Origin: Frigoribacterium sp.
GTDB taxonomy: Bacteria > Actinomycetota > Actinomycetes > Actinomycetales > Microbacteriaceae
NCBI GenBank assembly: GCA_025363205.1
Contig: JANYEI010000050.1
Coordinates: 1 to 46,340 of the forward strand
Direction of reading: 5' to 3'
Length of the DNA stretch: 46,340 nucleotides
Shown here: positions 8,175-16,126 of the stretch, piece after piece
Numbering within the stretch: position 1 is the stretch's first letter
How the letters are laid out: the number at the start of each line of letters is the position of its first letter
Notes under the pieces: generated by a model
What the model saw: only the letters and a program-made list of their open reading frames with translations
Told to the model about the DNA's origin: nothing
The model's database searches: none
Made by a program: the position numbers and the translations under genes

Positions 8175-10733
8175 GTGCAGCACACCCCGCGAACCCGATC
8201 GCGCAACCCCTGGTTACTCTCTGGCGCTACCGGTATCGCCGCCGCAACGGCGGTTGCGACGCTCCTGTCACTGTCGGCGATCGCCGTGCCGGCGCAGCAG
8301 GCCCGTGCCGCGGAGGGCTCGGCGCAGACCGTCAGCGCCGCTTCCCAGGACGCCGACATCGCCAACGCCCCGCTGCCGAAGCTGGCGGTCACGGTGTCTC
8401 AGACCACTGACCTCATCTCGCAGGGCCTGTCGATCAGCTGGACGGGCGGCAAGGCCTCCACACTCCCGGGTGGCGACATTGGCGGGGCGAACTTCCTTCA
8501 GGTGATGCAGTGCTGGGGCGATGACCCCTCGGTGGGCGCGGGCCAGCCCGCACAGCCCGATCGCACTACCTGTCAGTACGGCGGGTTCCTCACCGCGGGG
8601 GCGACGCGCGACAACTTCGTCACCGATGGCGAGGTCGCCAGCCAGGACGCGCAGTACACGGCGCCCGGCAGCGGATACTTCCACCCTACCTATACCTCGA
8701 TCCCGTTCCGCTCCCCGGCCGGGGAAACTGTCGCCTCGGTCGTGGATCACAGGAAGATCGACGCGGTCGACCCCAACACCAACCAATTCTTCACCGCCTA
8801 CACCTCCAACGAGGTGAAGTGGGCCGGATCGGGCGCCGACGGAACCGGGTCGATCAAGTTCGAGGTGCAAACTGCGCAGCAGTCGTCGGGGCTCAGCTGT
8901 GGGACGCCGTCGAAAGCAAGCGACGGCACGGTAAGCGGGGCACCCTGCTGGCTCGTCGTCGTCCCGCGCGGAACTGCCGACGTCGGCGAGCAGCACATCA
9001 CCCACTCCGGGCTGTTCTGGGACGCGTGGAAGCACCGGATTGCCGTGCGCATCGGATTCAAGCCGCTTGGCATCAACTGCCCGATCGGCGCAGCCGAGCA
9101 ACAGATTTCGGGCAGTGAACTCATCGCAGGCGCCGTCGCATCCTGGCAGCCGGCCCTCTGCGGGGCGAGCGGAGGCTCGATCTACACAATCAGCACCGGT
9201 AACGAGGGCGACGCCCTCACCGCGGCGAGCAGCGCCAGCACCCCGGCCGCCCTCGCCCTGACCTCACGGCCCCTCGTTACCTCCGACGGCGCGCCCGACC
9301 CGAATGCTTACGCGCCGGTGGCGTTGTCGGGCGTCTCCGTATCGTTCGCCATCGATCGCCGGCCGAAAGCCAACGGCAAGACGCCCAAGTCCGTGATCGA
9401 CCAGAAAAACCAGTCGTTCACATCGATCAACCTCACGCCCCGACTGATCGCGAAGCTGCTCACCAACTCCTACCTCGATTCGCTTCCGGGCGACAAGTCC
9501 GACCTGGGCTACCTCAGCACTGCCAAGCCGGGGCACAACGCGCGCAACCTCACGACCGACCCGGACTTCCTCGCGGTGAACGACCCCGAGTGGGATTACG
9601 AGGCGCTCGTCAGCCCATCCCTCGCCGACATCCTCACCCCGCAGGGGCGATCGGATGTCGCCTGGCAGCTCTGGAGGTACGTGCTCGCCGACAAGAGCGC
9701 GGCGGCGTTCCTCTCCGGGACCCCCGATCCGTGGGGCATGATCGTCAACCCGTGGAACTTGACCTCCGCCTCGAACCCGAGCGGCACCGCGCTGACCCTC
9801 CCGCGGGACAACTTTCCGAAGTCCGACCCGACTTCGGTGGCGGCCTCGGCGGCGGGAGGCGAGATCAACCTCGTCACCTGGCGGCCGTACACCAACGACC
9901 TTGACCAGGGCGGCTATCTCACCCTGCGCGGAGACGGGCTCGTGCTCGGACCCTGGGATCAGACCAAGACGCCGCCGCAGTATGCCAAGACAGTCCGCAG
10001 CCTCTCCGGCTTCCAGGCCGTGCTCGGCCTGACGGACACCGCCTCGGCCGCCAAGTACCAGACCGTCTCCGCGGCCCTGCTCAATTCGGCCGGCAAGTTC
10101 GTGGTGCCGACGTCGACCTCGATGACGGCCGCCGCGTCGGCCATGGTGGCCACCACCACGCAGAAGCAGGTCTACGAGTACGACCCGGCATCGGCCGCGG
10201 CTGCCGGGGCGCCGACCGCCTACCCGCTCACTATGCCGGTGTACGCCGCCACTAACCCGGCCGAGACCGACACGGCCAAGCGCAAGAGCTACGCCGCCTT
10301 CATCCGGTACGCCGCGACAACCGGCCAGGTCCCTGGCACGGCCGTGGGGGAGCTGCCCGCCGGCTACGCCCCGATCCCGAGCGGATGGACGGCGCAGGCG
10401 AAGGCCGCCGCCGACGTCATCGAAGCCGGCGTGTCGGTGACCGCCGAAACCGGATCTACTGCCGGATCCCCCGTCGGCTCCCCGGCGCCCGATTCCTCCG
10501 CGAGCCCCTTTGGGTCGGCTGCGGCCGCCGCGCTGCCCGCCGCTGCCGCGCAGCCCGCCGCAGCGCCCAATCCCCTCGCGGTCGGTGCCGCGGCGGCTGT
10601 GCTGCTCGGCACCACTACCCCGAAGGATCCGAAGACCGGCGATTTGACCTCGGTGGTTCCGATGAGTCTCCTATCCGGATTGCTCTCCGCGGCCGCCGTG
10701 CCGTTCATCACCCGCATCAGACGGCGACGCTGA
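8175..10733 (+). CDS. Large secreted PstS-related surface protein
   Basis: An 852-residue exported protein. GTG at 8175 has TTGGAG eight bases upstream. Residues 1 to about 46 form a signal peptide (ending QQARA). An N-terminal Ig-like stretch (about 60-130, with ISWTGG and VMQCWGD) precedes a long region. Its last part (YPLTMPVYAATNP, then FIRYAATTGQVPG and PAGYAPIP) copies the C-terminal pattern of PstS proteins (YPLSxYxY..., GYSPLP). I infer a type-II binding-protein fold with large insertions. The C-terminus, after an Ala/Pro-rich linker, reads DPKTGD (residues 818-823), a hydrophobic segment and RIRRRR. That is the layout of a sortase sorting signal (LPxTG, helix, positive tail) with Leu replaced by Asp. 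It lies between pstS and the WxL-like genes behind its own PHO box. Whether it binds phosphate is not known. Confidence 0.7.
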   Translation: MQHTPRTRSRNPWLLSGATGIAAATAVATLLSLSAIAVPAQQARAAEGSAQTVSAASQDADIANAPLPKLAVTVSQTTDLISQGLSISWTGGKASTLPGGDIGGANFLQVMQCWGDDPSVGAGQPAQPDRTTCQYGGFLTAGATRDNFVTDGEVASQDAQYTAPGSGYFHPTYTSIPFRSPAGETVASVVDHRKIDAVDPNTNQFFTAYTSNEVKWAGSGADGTGSIKFEVQTAQQSSGLSCGTPSKASDGTVSGAPCWLVVVPRGTADVGEQHITHSGLFWDAWKHRIAVRIGFKPLGINCPIGAAEQQISGSELIAGAVASWQPALCGASGGSIYTISTGNEGDALTAASSASTPAALALTSRPLVTSDGAPDPNAYAPVALSGVSVSFAIDRRPKANGKTPKSVIDQKNQSFTSINLTPRLIAKLLTNSYLDSLPGDKSDLGYLSTAKPGHNARNLTTDPDFLAVNDPEWDYEALVSPSLADILTPQGRSDVAWQLWRYVLADKSAAAFLSGTPDPWGMIVNPWNLTSASNPSGTALTLPRDNFPKSDPTSVAASAAGGEINLVTWRPYTNDLDQGGYLTLRGDGLVLGPWDQTKTPPQYAKTVRSLSGFQAVLGLTDTASAAKYQTVSAALLNSAGKFVVPTSTSMTAAASAMVATTTQKQVYEYDPASAAAAGAPTAYPLTMPVYAATNPAETDTAKRKSYAAFIRYAATTGQVPGTAVGELPAGYAPIPSGWTAQAKAAADVIEAGVSVTAETGSTAGSPVGSPAPDSSASPFGSAAAAALPAAAAQPAAAPNPLAVGAAAAVLLGTTTPKDPKTGDLTSVVPMSLLSGLLSAAAVPFITRIRRRR

Positions 10734-10836
10734 TGCCCCACATTCTTGGACCCGAGGACAGCACCTTGCTCCGTCCGCGCCAAGTCGGGCGCTCGCAACA
10801 CGCGAGTGCCCGAAACACCCCTCGAAAGGAAAAAAA

Positions 10837-11964
10837 GTGAAGACTATCAAGGCCGCTGCCATCTGCGCAGTTGTCGGCGTCGCTCTCGCTGGCGTCGCTA
10901 TCGCATCACCCGCCAGCGCGGATCCATCGTCCAACAGCTACGTGCTCGTTGGTTCGGACACGCTGCAGGATGTGTCGAATGCCCTTATCAACGGCACGTC
11001 GATTTCGGGTAGTCCCGTTCGCGTGGTGAAAAACGACGCGAAAACCCTCGGTTCCTTCGATGCCTTTGGTTCCACCACCATCCAGACCAAGACGGGCGGC
11101 ACCTACTTCGGCCGGCCCACCGGTTCCGGTGACGGCGTAAAGGCACTCAGCCGCTCCATCGACGGAGCGCCCTACACGGCGGGAACCCAGCCGGGCGGCA
11201 AGGCGGCGGCGGCGGCGGTCATTAGCGGCGCAGTCGACATCGCCCGGTCCTCAAGCGGCCCGGTAGTGAACACGAGCGGGGTGCTCGCCTATGTGCCCTT
11301 CGCCCGTGACGCGGTGTCGTACGCGTACAACGGCGACCCGTCTACACTCGGCAGCATCACCGCAGCCCAGTTGCAGCAGATTTACACCTGCGCCGCCGGC
11401 GCCAACGTGATCAACGGCGTCACCGTGCAGCCTCTGCTGCCGCAGGGCCTCTCGGGCACCCGCAAGTTCTTCCTTGGCAAGATCGGCGTCGCTGACAACG
11501 CGGCGCTCACCACCTGCGTCACCAACAACGGTGCGAACCCCACCTACGCGTCGTTCGACGAGAACGACGGAACCGTTCTCGCGGCGAACCAGATCATCCC
11601 GTTCTCGGTCGCGAGCTACATCGCCCAGTCGAACAATGCCGCCCAGAACCGAGTGGGTTCGGCTCAGCTCGGCACCCCGAACGGCATCGCGCCGTTCACG
11701 GGCAGCGGAACCGCCTTGGTACCGAACCCGGCCTACTACTCCGACGGCACTTTCGGTCGCGACACGTACCTGGTCGTCGAGTACGCCCGAATCGACAGCA
11801 CAAACGCGAAGTTCGAGCAGGACCTCGCTGATCTGATGGATCCGAGCAAGATTAAGAGCCTCTCCAACTCCGGCACCTTCCAGACGAACTCAGGATCGGT
11901 CAAGGCCAAGTTCGGTTTCCTCCCCCCGTCCAGCACCACCATCCTTCGCGCCAACGCTTCCTAG
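10837..11964 (+). CDS. Secreted PstS-like substrate-binding protein
   Basis: A 375-residue exported protein. GTG at 10837 follows GAAAGGAAAA. The signal peptide ends at SPASA (about residue 28) and no lipobox or C-terminal helix is seen, so the mature protein should be released or held by partners. The order of motifs fits a phosphate-binding-type periplasmic fold: YVLVGSDTLQDVSNAL at the N-terminus, RPTGSGDGVKALS (compare the GSG-type phosphate loop), DIARSSSG, and an LSGTRKFFL segment where PstS has its SGT loop. It ends with a hydrophobic but soluble-looking strand region. It is the third PstS-family member in a row and is followed after 31 bases by the WxL-like gene, so the pair are probably one transcript. 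The ligand is inferred to be phosphate or a phosphorylated compound. Confidence 0.72.
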   Translation: MKTIKAAAICAVVGVALAGVAIASPASADPSSNSYVLVGSDTLQDVSNALINGTSISGSPVRVVKNDAKTLGSFDAFGSTTIQTKTGGTYFGRPTGSGDGVKALSRSIDGAPYTAGTQPGGKAAAAAVISGAVDIARSSSGPVVNTSGVLAYVPFARDAVSYAYNGDPSTLGSITAAQLQQIYTCAAGANVINGVTVQPLLPQGLSGTRKFFLGKIGVADNAALTTCVTNNGANPTYASFDENDGTVLAANQIIPFSVASYIAQSNNAAQNRVGSAQLGTPNGIAPFTGSGTALVPNPAYYSDGTFGRDTYLVVEYARIDSTNAKFEQDLADLMDPSKIKSLSNSGTFQTNSGSVKAKFGFLPPSSTTILRANAS

Positions 11965-11995
11965 CCGAACCCCAACCAGATTGAGGAAAAGAACA

Positions 11996-13066
11996 ATGTT
12001 GAAGAACAAAACGACACGCTCCGTTGTCATCGGCGCCGCGGTCCTCGCCGTAGTCGCCGGAGTAGCGGTGGCGAACAGCGCAAGCGCCGCGAACCAGCCC
12101 AACGGATCCCAGGGCGCGATGTACATCGGCAGTGGCAATACGGGCGCCCATGTGCCCGCAGGCACGACGTCGGCGTTCACGGACGGCAACTTCGGCTATG
12201 GTGACCCGACCAACGTGGTCGCTCCCTACACCTGTCCGTCAGACGCAACCGGAGTCGCCAGTTTCGTGGCGCTTGCAGGTCAGGAGTACACGGTCGCCAC
12301 CTGGGCAGGAACGGCGTTCGCCGGCTTCGCGTCCGGGACGAAGAACATTTCGGCGCCCGACACGACTCTGTCTGACTTCTCCGGGACTGGAACGGCAGCG
12401 ATGAAAACCACCGGCGGCAACTACAGCGTCGGGATCGCCTGCACGATCAATAGCGGGAGCGCGCTTGCGTCGACCGGCGTCTACTTCGCCTCGTTGCACA
12501 TCGCTGCGGGCGGCGCGTACACCATCGACCAGCCGACAGTGGCGGGCCCCACGACCCCGCCGACTCCTCCGGTTGGTTCGCAGGCGCTCACCTTGAAGGC
12601 GACCACCCTCGCCGCGCAGGATGGCGTGCTCAGCCTGCTCGCTCCCGCGAGCAGCACCGTGCTGATCGGCAACCCGGTGCTCGACCCGACCACGCACCTG
12701 TCGGTTTCCACCGGCAAGCTCGGCAACGTGACCGTTTCCGACGGCCGCGTCGTCACCCACCCGGGCTGGAACCTCACCACCGCGGTCAGCGTCTTCACGC
12801 TCGAGAGCGACTCCACGAAGACGATCCCGGCCGCCCAGCTGGGACTCAGCCCGATCATCGTCTCGAAGCCGCTCAACTCGGTGGTGACCGCCGCCGGCGC
12901 ACAGATCGCCGGCAGCGGAGCGCCCACGTCTTCGTTCGCTTCTGCGGACAATGGCGCGAACGTTGGCAGCTCCGTAGTCGACGCCGACCTTAAGTTCATC
13001 GCCCCGGCGACGGCGACCGCGGGAACGTACGACTCGACGCTGACGCTCACGCTCACCAGCAAGTAG
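11996..13066 (+). CDS. Secreted protein with WxL-like C-terminal domain
   Basis: A 356-residue exported protein. ATG at 11996 is chosen because GAGGAAAAG lies just upstream; an in-frame TTG at 11981 would have no ribosome site. The signal peptide spans residues 1 to about 31 (ANSASA). An N-terminal beta-rich half with SGNTGAHVP and a Thr/Pro-rich linker (TPPTPP) leads to a C-terminal domain, about residues 200-356. Its pattern (repeated hydrophobic strands, GNVTVSDGR, GWNLTTAVSVF, then GTYDSTLTLTLTS at the end) resembles the WxL domain that binds Gram-positive cell walls non-covalently; Trp258-Asn-Leu supplies one W-x-L motif. The gene is followed by a terminator and then by a DUF916-like gene, the usual partner of WxL proteins in Firmicutes. 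Family assignment is by pattern only. Confidence 0.6.
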   Translation: MLKNKTTRSVVIGAAVLAVVAGVAVANSASAANQPNGSQGAMYIGSGNTGAHVPAGTTSAFTDGNFGYGDPTNVVAPYTCPSDATGVASFVALAGQEYTVATWAGTAFAGFASGTKNISAPDTTLSDFSGTGTAAMKTTGGNYSVGIACTINSGSALASTGVYFASLHIAAGGAYTIDQPTVAGPTTPPTPPVGSQALTLKATTLAAQDGVLSLLAPASSTVLIGNPVLDPTTHLSVSTGKLGNVTVSDGRVVTHPGWNLTTAVSVFTLESDSTKTIPAAQLGLSPIIVSKPLNSVVTAAGAQIAGSGAPTSSFASADNGANVGSSVVDADLKFIAPATATAGTYDSTLTLTLTSK

Positions 13067-13085
13067 AACTAGCAGTAGATCGGGA

Positions 13086-13115
13086 GGGGTCGCGATTCAT
13101 CGCGGCCCCTTCTTT
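13086..13115 (+). terminator. Rho-independent terminator after the WxL-like gene
   Basis: GGGGTCGCGA (13086-13095) pairs with TCGCGGCCCC (13100-13109) around a four-base loop, with one mismatch, and is followed by TTCTTTT. It lies 20 bases after the stop at 13066. It would separate the upstream genes from the downstream DUF916-sortase-pstB block, which has its own PHO box. Confidence 0.75.
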
Positions 13116-13187
13116 TCCGGTGTCACCCCTCCTTTTCCGCGATCGTCGCCCCGTCGCGACCACGGTGGTCCCAATTGCAGGCCCGCT

Positions 13188-13224
13188 GTTAAGTCCCCGT
13201 TCATCAACAGGATGAGCCTTGTCA
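13188..13224 (+). promoter_or_regulatory. Candidate PHO box and promoter of the DUF916-to-pstB block
   Basis: GTTAAGTCCCC (13188-13198) and GTTCATCAACA (13199-13209) are two abutting 11-base units starting with GTT, the spacing expected for PhoP. Ten bases further is TTGTCA (13219-13224), a close -35 match, with TGTACT (13242-13247) 17 bases on as a possible -10. If that promoter is real the transcript would begin near the start codon of the next gene, giving a leaderless or nearly leaderless message. Confidence 0.55.
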
Positions 13225-13247
13225 AGCTGAGTTTGGATAGATGTACT

Positions 13248-14372
13248 GTGCTCCGAATCCCGAACCTTGAAAACCCGTTACGGCTTTTGACCGCCCTCCT
13301 CCTCGCCGTGGTCCTTGCCACAGTCGTCCTCGTGTGCGGATCCGCCGCGAGCTCCGCCCGTGCCGCCGACGGCACCAACGGAATCTCCGGCGCACCCTCC
13401 GACGGAACCTCGGTCGACGGCCGCTCCCGCTTCAGCTACCAGGTGGATCCCGGCCAGCATCTCGACGACTTCTATCTGCTGCGGAACACGGGCACGACAG
13501 CGCAGACCATGAAGGTGTTCGCCACCGACGCGTTCGACACGCCCACCGGGGCATTCAGCCTCCTGGACACGAAGAGCACACCGAAGGACAGCGGATCATG
13601 GGTCACCTTCGCGAACGGCAAGATGGGTATCGAGGTGCCACTCGCCCCGAATGAAAGCAAGGTCGTCTCGTTCCGGCTGACCGTGCCCGCAGACGCGTCG
13701 CCCGGCGACCACGCCGGCGGCATCGTCATCTCTGTCGCCACGCCGCAGGGCAACATCATCGTGGACCGCCGCGTCGCTACCCGGCTTTACGTGCGCGTCA
13801 AGGGGGCGTTGCAGGCCGGGCTCACCGTCAGCAGCCTCGCCTCGACCTATAGAAACGCCGTGAACCCGTTCTCCGGATCCACTCTCGTCCGGGTCACCGT
13901 GCGCAACAACGGAAACGTCGCGCTGGGCGCAAACATGGTGGTGAACGTGAAGACGTACCTTGGCATCGCGGCCTCCGGGCTCGTCCGCTCCAGCGTCTCC
14001 GAGCTGCTGCCGGGCAACACCCGCGTCGTCTCGGTTGAGGTGCCCGGTGTCGCCCAGCTCGGGTACCTTAACCCGCACATCAGTCTCGTGCCGACGGTCG
14101 ATCCCGACGCGCTGAATCCCGGTCCGCTTCGCACGACGGATCGTGACACCGCGATTTTCGCAATGCCCTGGTGGCTGCTCATCCTTCTGGCGATTGCGGG
14201 CGCGATATGGCTATTCCTTATGGTGCGCCGCAAGCGTGACGCGGCGAACGCCCAGGCCTGGATCGAGCACATAGAGGCCGAGGCGCGTCGGGGGGCGGCC
14301 GAAGAGCAGGTGCCTGAGACCGCCGGAGCTCTCGGAAACGCGGGACTCTCGAGCACCGCGGAGTCGAACTAG
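13248..14372 (+). CDS. DUF916/DUF3324-like membrane protein (WxL partner)
   Basis: About 374 residues from GTG 13248. The start is uncertain, since ATG 13212 is also in frame but lies only three bases after the PHO box. A signal peptide ends near SSARA. The N-terminal extracellular domain shows the DUF916 pattern: SYQVDPGQHLDDFYLLRNTG, FATDAF, GSWVTF, then FRLTVPADASPGDHAGGI. A second domain (VRNNGNVALGA..., about residues 205-300) fits the DUF3324 part. One membrane helix follows (WWLLILLAIAGAIWLFLMV, about 305-325), then a charged cytoplasmic tail of about 45 residues. In Firmicutes such proteins bind both WxL proteins and peptidoglycan. The next gene starts one base after the stop. It belongs to a block running through to pstB. 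Confidence 0.78.
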   Translation: MLRIPNLENPLRLLTALLLAVVLATVVLVCGSAASSARAADGTNGISGAPSDGTSVDGRSRFSYQVDPGQHLDDFYLLRNTGTTAQTMKVFATDAFDTPTGAFSLLDTKSTPKDSGSWVTFANGKMGIEVPLAPNESKVVSFRLTVPADASPGDHAGGIVISVATPQGNIIVDRRVATRLYVRVKGALQAGLTVSSLASTYRNAVNPFSGSTLVRVTVRNNGNVALGANMVVNVKTYLGIAASGLVRSSVSELLPGNTRVVSVEVPGVAQLGYLNPHISLVPTVDPDALNPGPLRTTDRDTAIFAMPWWLLILLAIAGAIWLFLMVRRKRDAANAQAWIEHIEAEARRGAAEEQVPETAGALGNAGLSSTAESN

Positions 14373-14373
14373 C

Positions 14374-15123
14374 GTGGCATCCCGTATCCGTATTCGCGTG
14401 GCCGGGCTCGGCGCCACCCTCGTCGTATTGTTCGTCGCCGCAGGCCTTTCTGCCGCAGGCATGGCCTCGGCGGCGGATGGTGATTCCGGGGGAATCGGAA
14501 TCACGGTGACCGTTGCGCCCAGCGACCCCGCGACTGGCGCTGGCCAGGGCGGAACCGGGGACTCCGGCGGCACCTCGGGCACTCCCGGCAACTCCGGCGG
14601 CACGGGCAGAACCGGGGGGACGGCGGATCCAACGGGCGCGCCCGCCCCGGGCAGTACCCGGATTCCGGCCGATGACCCCAGGATCGGTGTTTTAAATGTC
14701 AGTGGTCTGACATCAAAATTCCTCTGGTCGCCGACCCCCGCCGATAGCGCTGTGGAGCTGAGCTTCGTCGTGCGCAACGTGTCGAAGTCCACTTTCGACT
14801 CGACAGCGCGGTTCTGGGTCGACACTACGTTCGGCTCGCGGCTGAGTGAGGTGCGCGGCATCCGGATCCGCGCCCTGAAGCCCGGCGAGACACGCACGGT
14901 CCGGGCCACGCTAGTCGGTCTCGGCCAGTGGACGGTGTTGCACGCTCACTCCACCTTCACCCCTCCGCCGAGCATCGACGGCACGAAGGTCGCCGCAGTA
15001 TCTCGCGACTCGTTCATCTTCGTGCCGCCCCTCGTCGCCGGGGGGATCGGCCTCGGCGGGGCCAGCGCCTTCGTGTTGGTCAAGTTTCTCTGGTTCCGTC
15101 GGGTCTTCGGAGTGGTCGCGTGA
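14374..15123 (+). CDS. Gly-rich exported protein with C-terminal membrane helix
   Basis: A 249-residue protein I cannot assign to a named family. GTG at 14374 is one base after the upstream stop. It has a signal peptide (residues 1 to about 34, ASAAD), then a Gly/Thr/Ser-rich stretch (about 45-90, many GGTG and SGG units) that should be a flexible stalk. A compact beta-rich domain (about 100-220) has the pattern VELSFVVRNVSKSTFDSTARF and LKPGETRTVRATL, as in Ig-like or DUF916-type accessory domains. It ends with a hydrophobic helix (LVAGGIGLGGASAFVLV) and a short FRR tail. The stop overlaps the GTG of the sortase-fold gene. Its place in the block suggests a structural surface component working with the DUF916-like protein. 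Confidence 0.6.
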   Translation: MASRIRIRVAGLGATLVVLFVAAGLSAAGMASAADGDSGGIGITVTVAPSDPATGAGQGGTGDSGGTSGTPGNSGGTGRTGGTADPTGAPAPGSTRIPADDPRIGVLNVSGLTSKFLWSPTPADSAVELSFVVRNVSKSTFDSTARFWVDTTFGSRLSEVRGIRIRALKPGETRTVRATLVGLGQWTVLHAHSTFTPPPSIDGTKVAAVSRDSFIFVPPLVAGGIGLGGASAFVLVKFLWFRRVFGVVA

Positions 15124-16106
15124 CGGCCGTCCTCGAACGGGGCCCCGGCTCCGCGGATCCCGCTGCGTCGCCGCGGTCGCCGCGGCCGGCCGGCCGACCG
15201 CCACGCGTGCCCCGCCCGCCGCGAAGGGCTCCGCGACCGCCACGCGAGCGACCCGTCCTGTCGCAACGGGACCTTGTCATCCGCAGCACCCTGATGGTCG
15301 TTTCGGCGATGCTGCTCGCCTTCGTCCTGAACGTGACCGTGTTCAGTCAGGTTCAGCATCTCGTGTCCCAACAGCAGCTCTCCAACGAATTCCGGGAGGA
15401 GCTCGCCGCTGGCACCGCGCCCGTGAGCGAGGGTGACTTCAACGACCACTTGCTGGCCGACGGTGCGCCGGTGGCGATCCTCACGATTCCATCGCTCGGG
15501 GTGAACGAGGTCCTCGTCGAGGGCACGTCCTCCGGGGTGTTGAAGAGCGGGCCGGGTCACCGTCGCGACACCGTGCTGCCCGGCCAGGCAGGAGTCAGCG
15601 TGATCATGGGGCGCGCAGCGGCATTCGGTGGCCCGTTCGCAGGCATCCAGGAACTCGCACCCGGCGACCGCTTCCACGTGCGCACCGGCCAGGGTGACCA
15701 GGTGTTCCAGGTGATCGGGGTGCGCTACGCCGGCGACCCCCTGCCGCCCGCGCCGACGGCCAAGCAGAGCCGACTGATCCTGGAGACGGCGCGCGGCGCG
15801 TCATTCATGCCCTCCGGCGTCGCACATGTGGACGCCCAGCTGGTGGACGTGGCAAAGCCCGCCGGGCTCCGACAGGCCAGGTTCGCCGGACTCCCACCCC
15901 AGGCGCTCGCCATGGCCTCCGACACCTCCACACTGTGGGCGCTCGTTTTCGCTCTGCAGTTTCTGGTCGCGGTCGAAATCGGGGCCGTGTGGGCCTACCG
16001 GCGGATCGGTGCCCAGAAGACCTGGATCGTCTTCCTGCCCCTCACCCTGCTCGCCGGCCTGTACGTCGCCGACCAGGTCACCATCCTGCTCCCGAATCTG
16101 CTCTGA
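15120..16106 (+). CDS. Sortase-fold membrane protein lacking catalytic residues
   Basis: A 328-residue protein. GTG at 15120 overlaps the upstream stop (GTGA); an in-frame earlier start would overlap the preceding gene. A Pro/Arg-rich cytoplasmic tail of about 48 residues is followed by helix 1 (LVIRSTLMVVSAMLLAFVL), an extracellular domain, and two C-terminal helices (about 264-290 and 298-325). The domain follows the sortase pattern: AILTIPSLGVNEVLVEG, LKSGPGHRRDTVLPGQAG, VSVIMGRAAAFGGPF, LAPGDRFHVRTGQG, then RLILETARG. Where active sortases read AGHR, Arg165 replaces the catalytic His; where they read LTTC, Ala224 replaces the catalytic Cys; and no Arg stands at the usual place near the end of the domain (AHVDAQLV). 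It cannot act as a transpeptidase by the known mechanism. A scaffold or receptor role for the surface proteins is inferred. Confidence 0.75.
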   Translation: MTAVLERGPGSADPAASPRSPRPAGRPPRVPRPPRRAPRPPRERPVLSQRDLVIRSTLMVVSAMLLAFVLNVTVFSQVQHLVSQQQLSNEFREELAAGTAPVSEGDFNDHLLADGAPVAILTIPSLGVNEVLVEGTSSGVLKSGPGHRRDTVLPGQAGVSVIMGRAAAFGGPFAGIQELAPGDRFHVRTGQGDQVFQVIGVRYAGDPLPPAPTAKQSRLILETARGASFMPSGVAHVDAQLVDVAKPAGLRQARFAGLPPQALAMASDTSTLWALVFALQFLVAVEIGAVWAYRRIGAQKTWIVFLPLTLLAGLYVADQVTILLPNLL

Positions 16107-16126
16107 TCCCCACCCGAGGACCCATC

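Noticed and set aside
14500-14660. Gly-rich stretch of the 14374 gene as a collagen-like or PE-PGRS domain
   Set aside because: The spacing of Gly is irregular and the stretch is short; a flexible stalk explains it.
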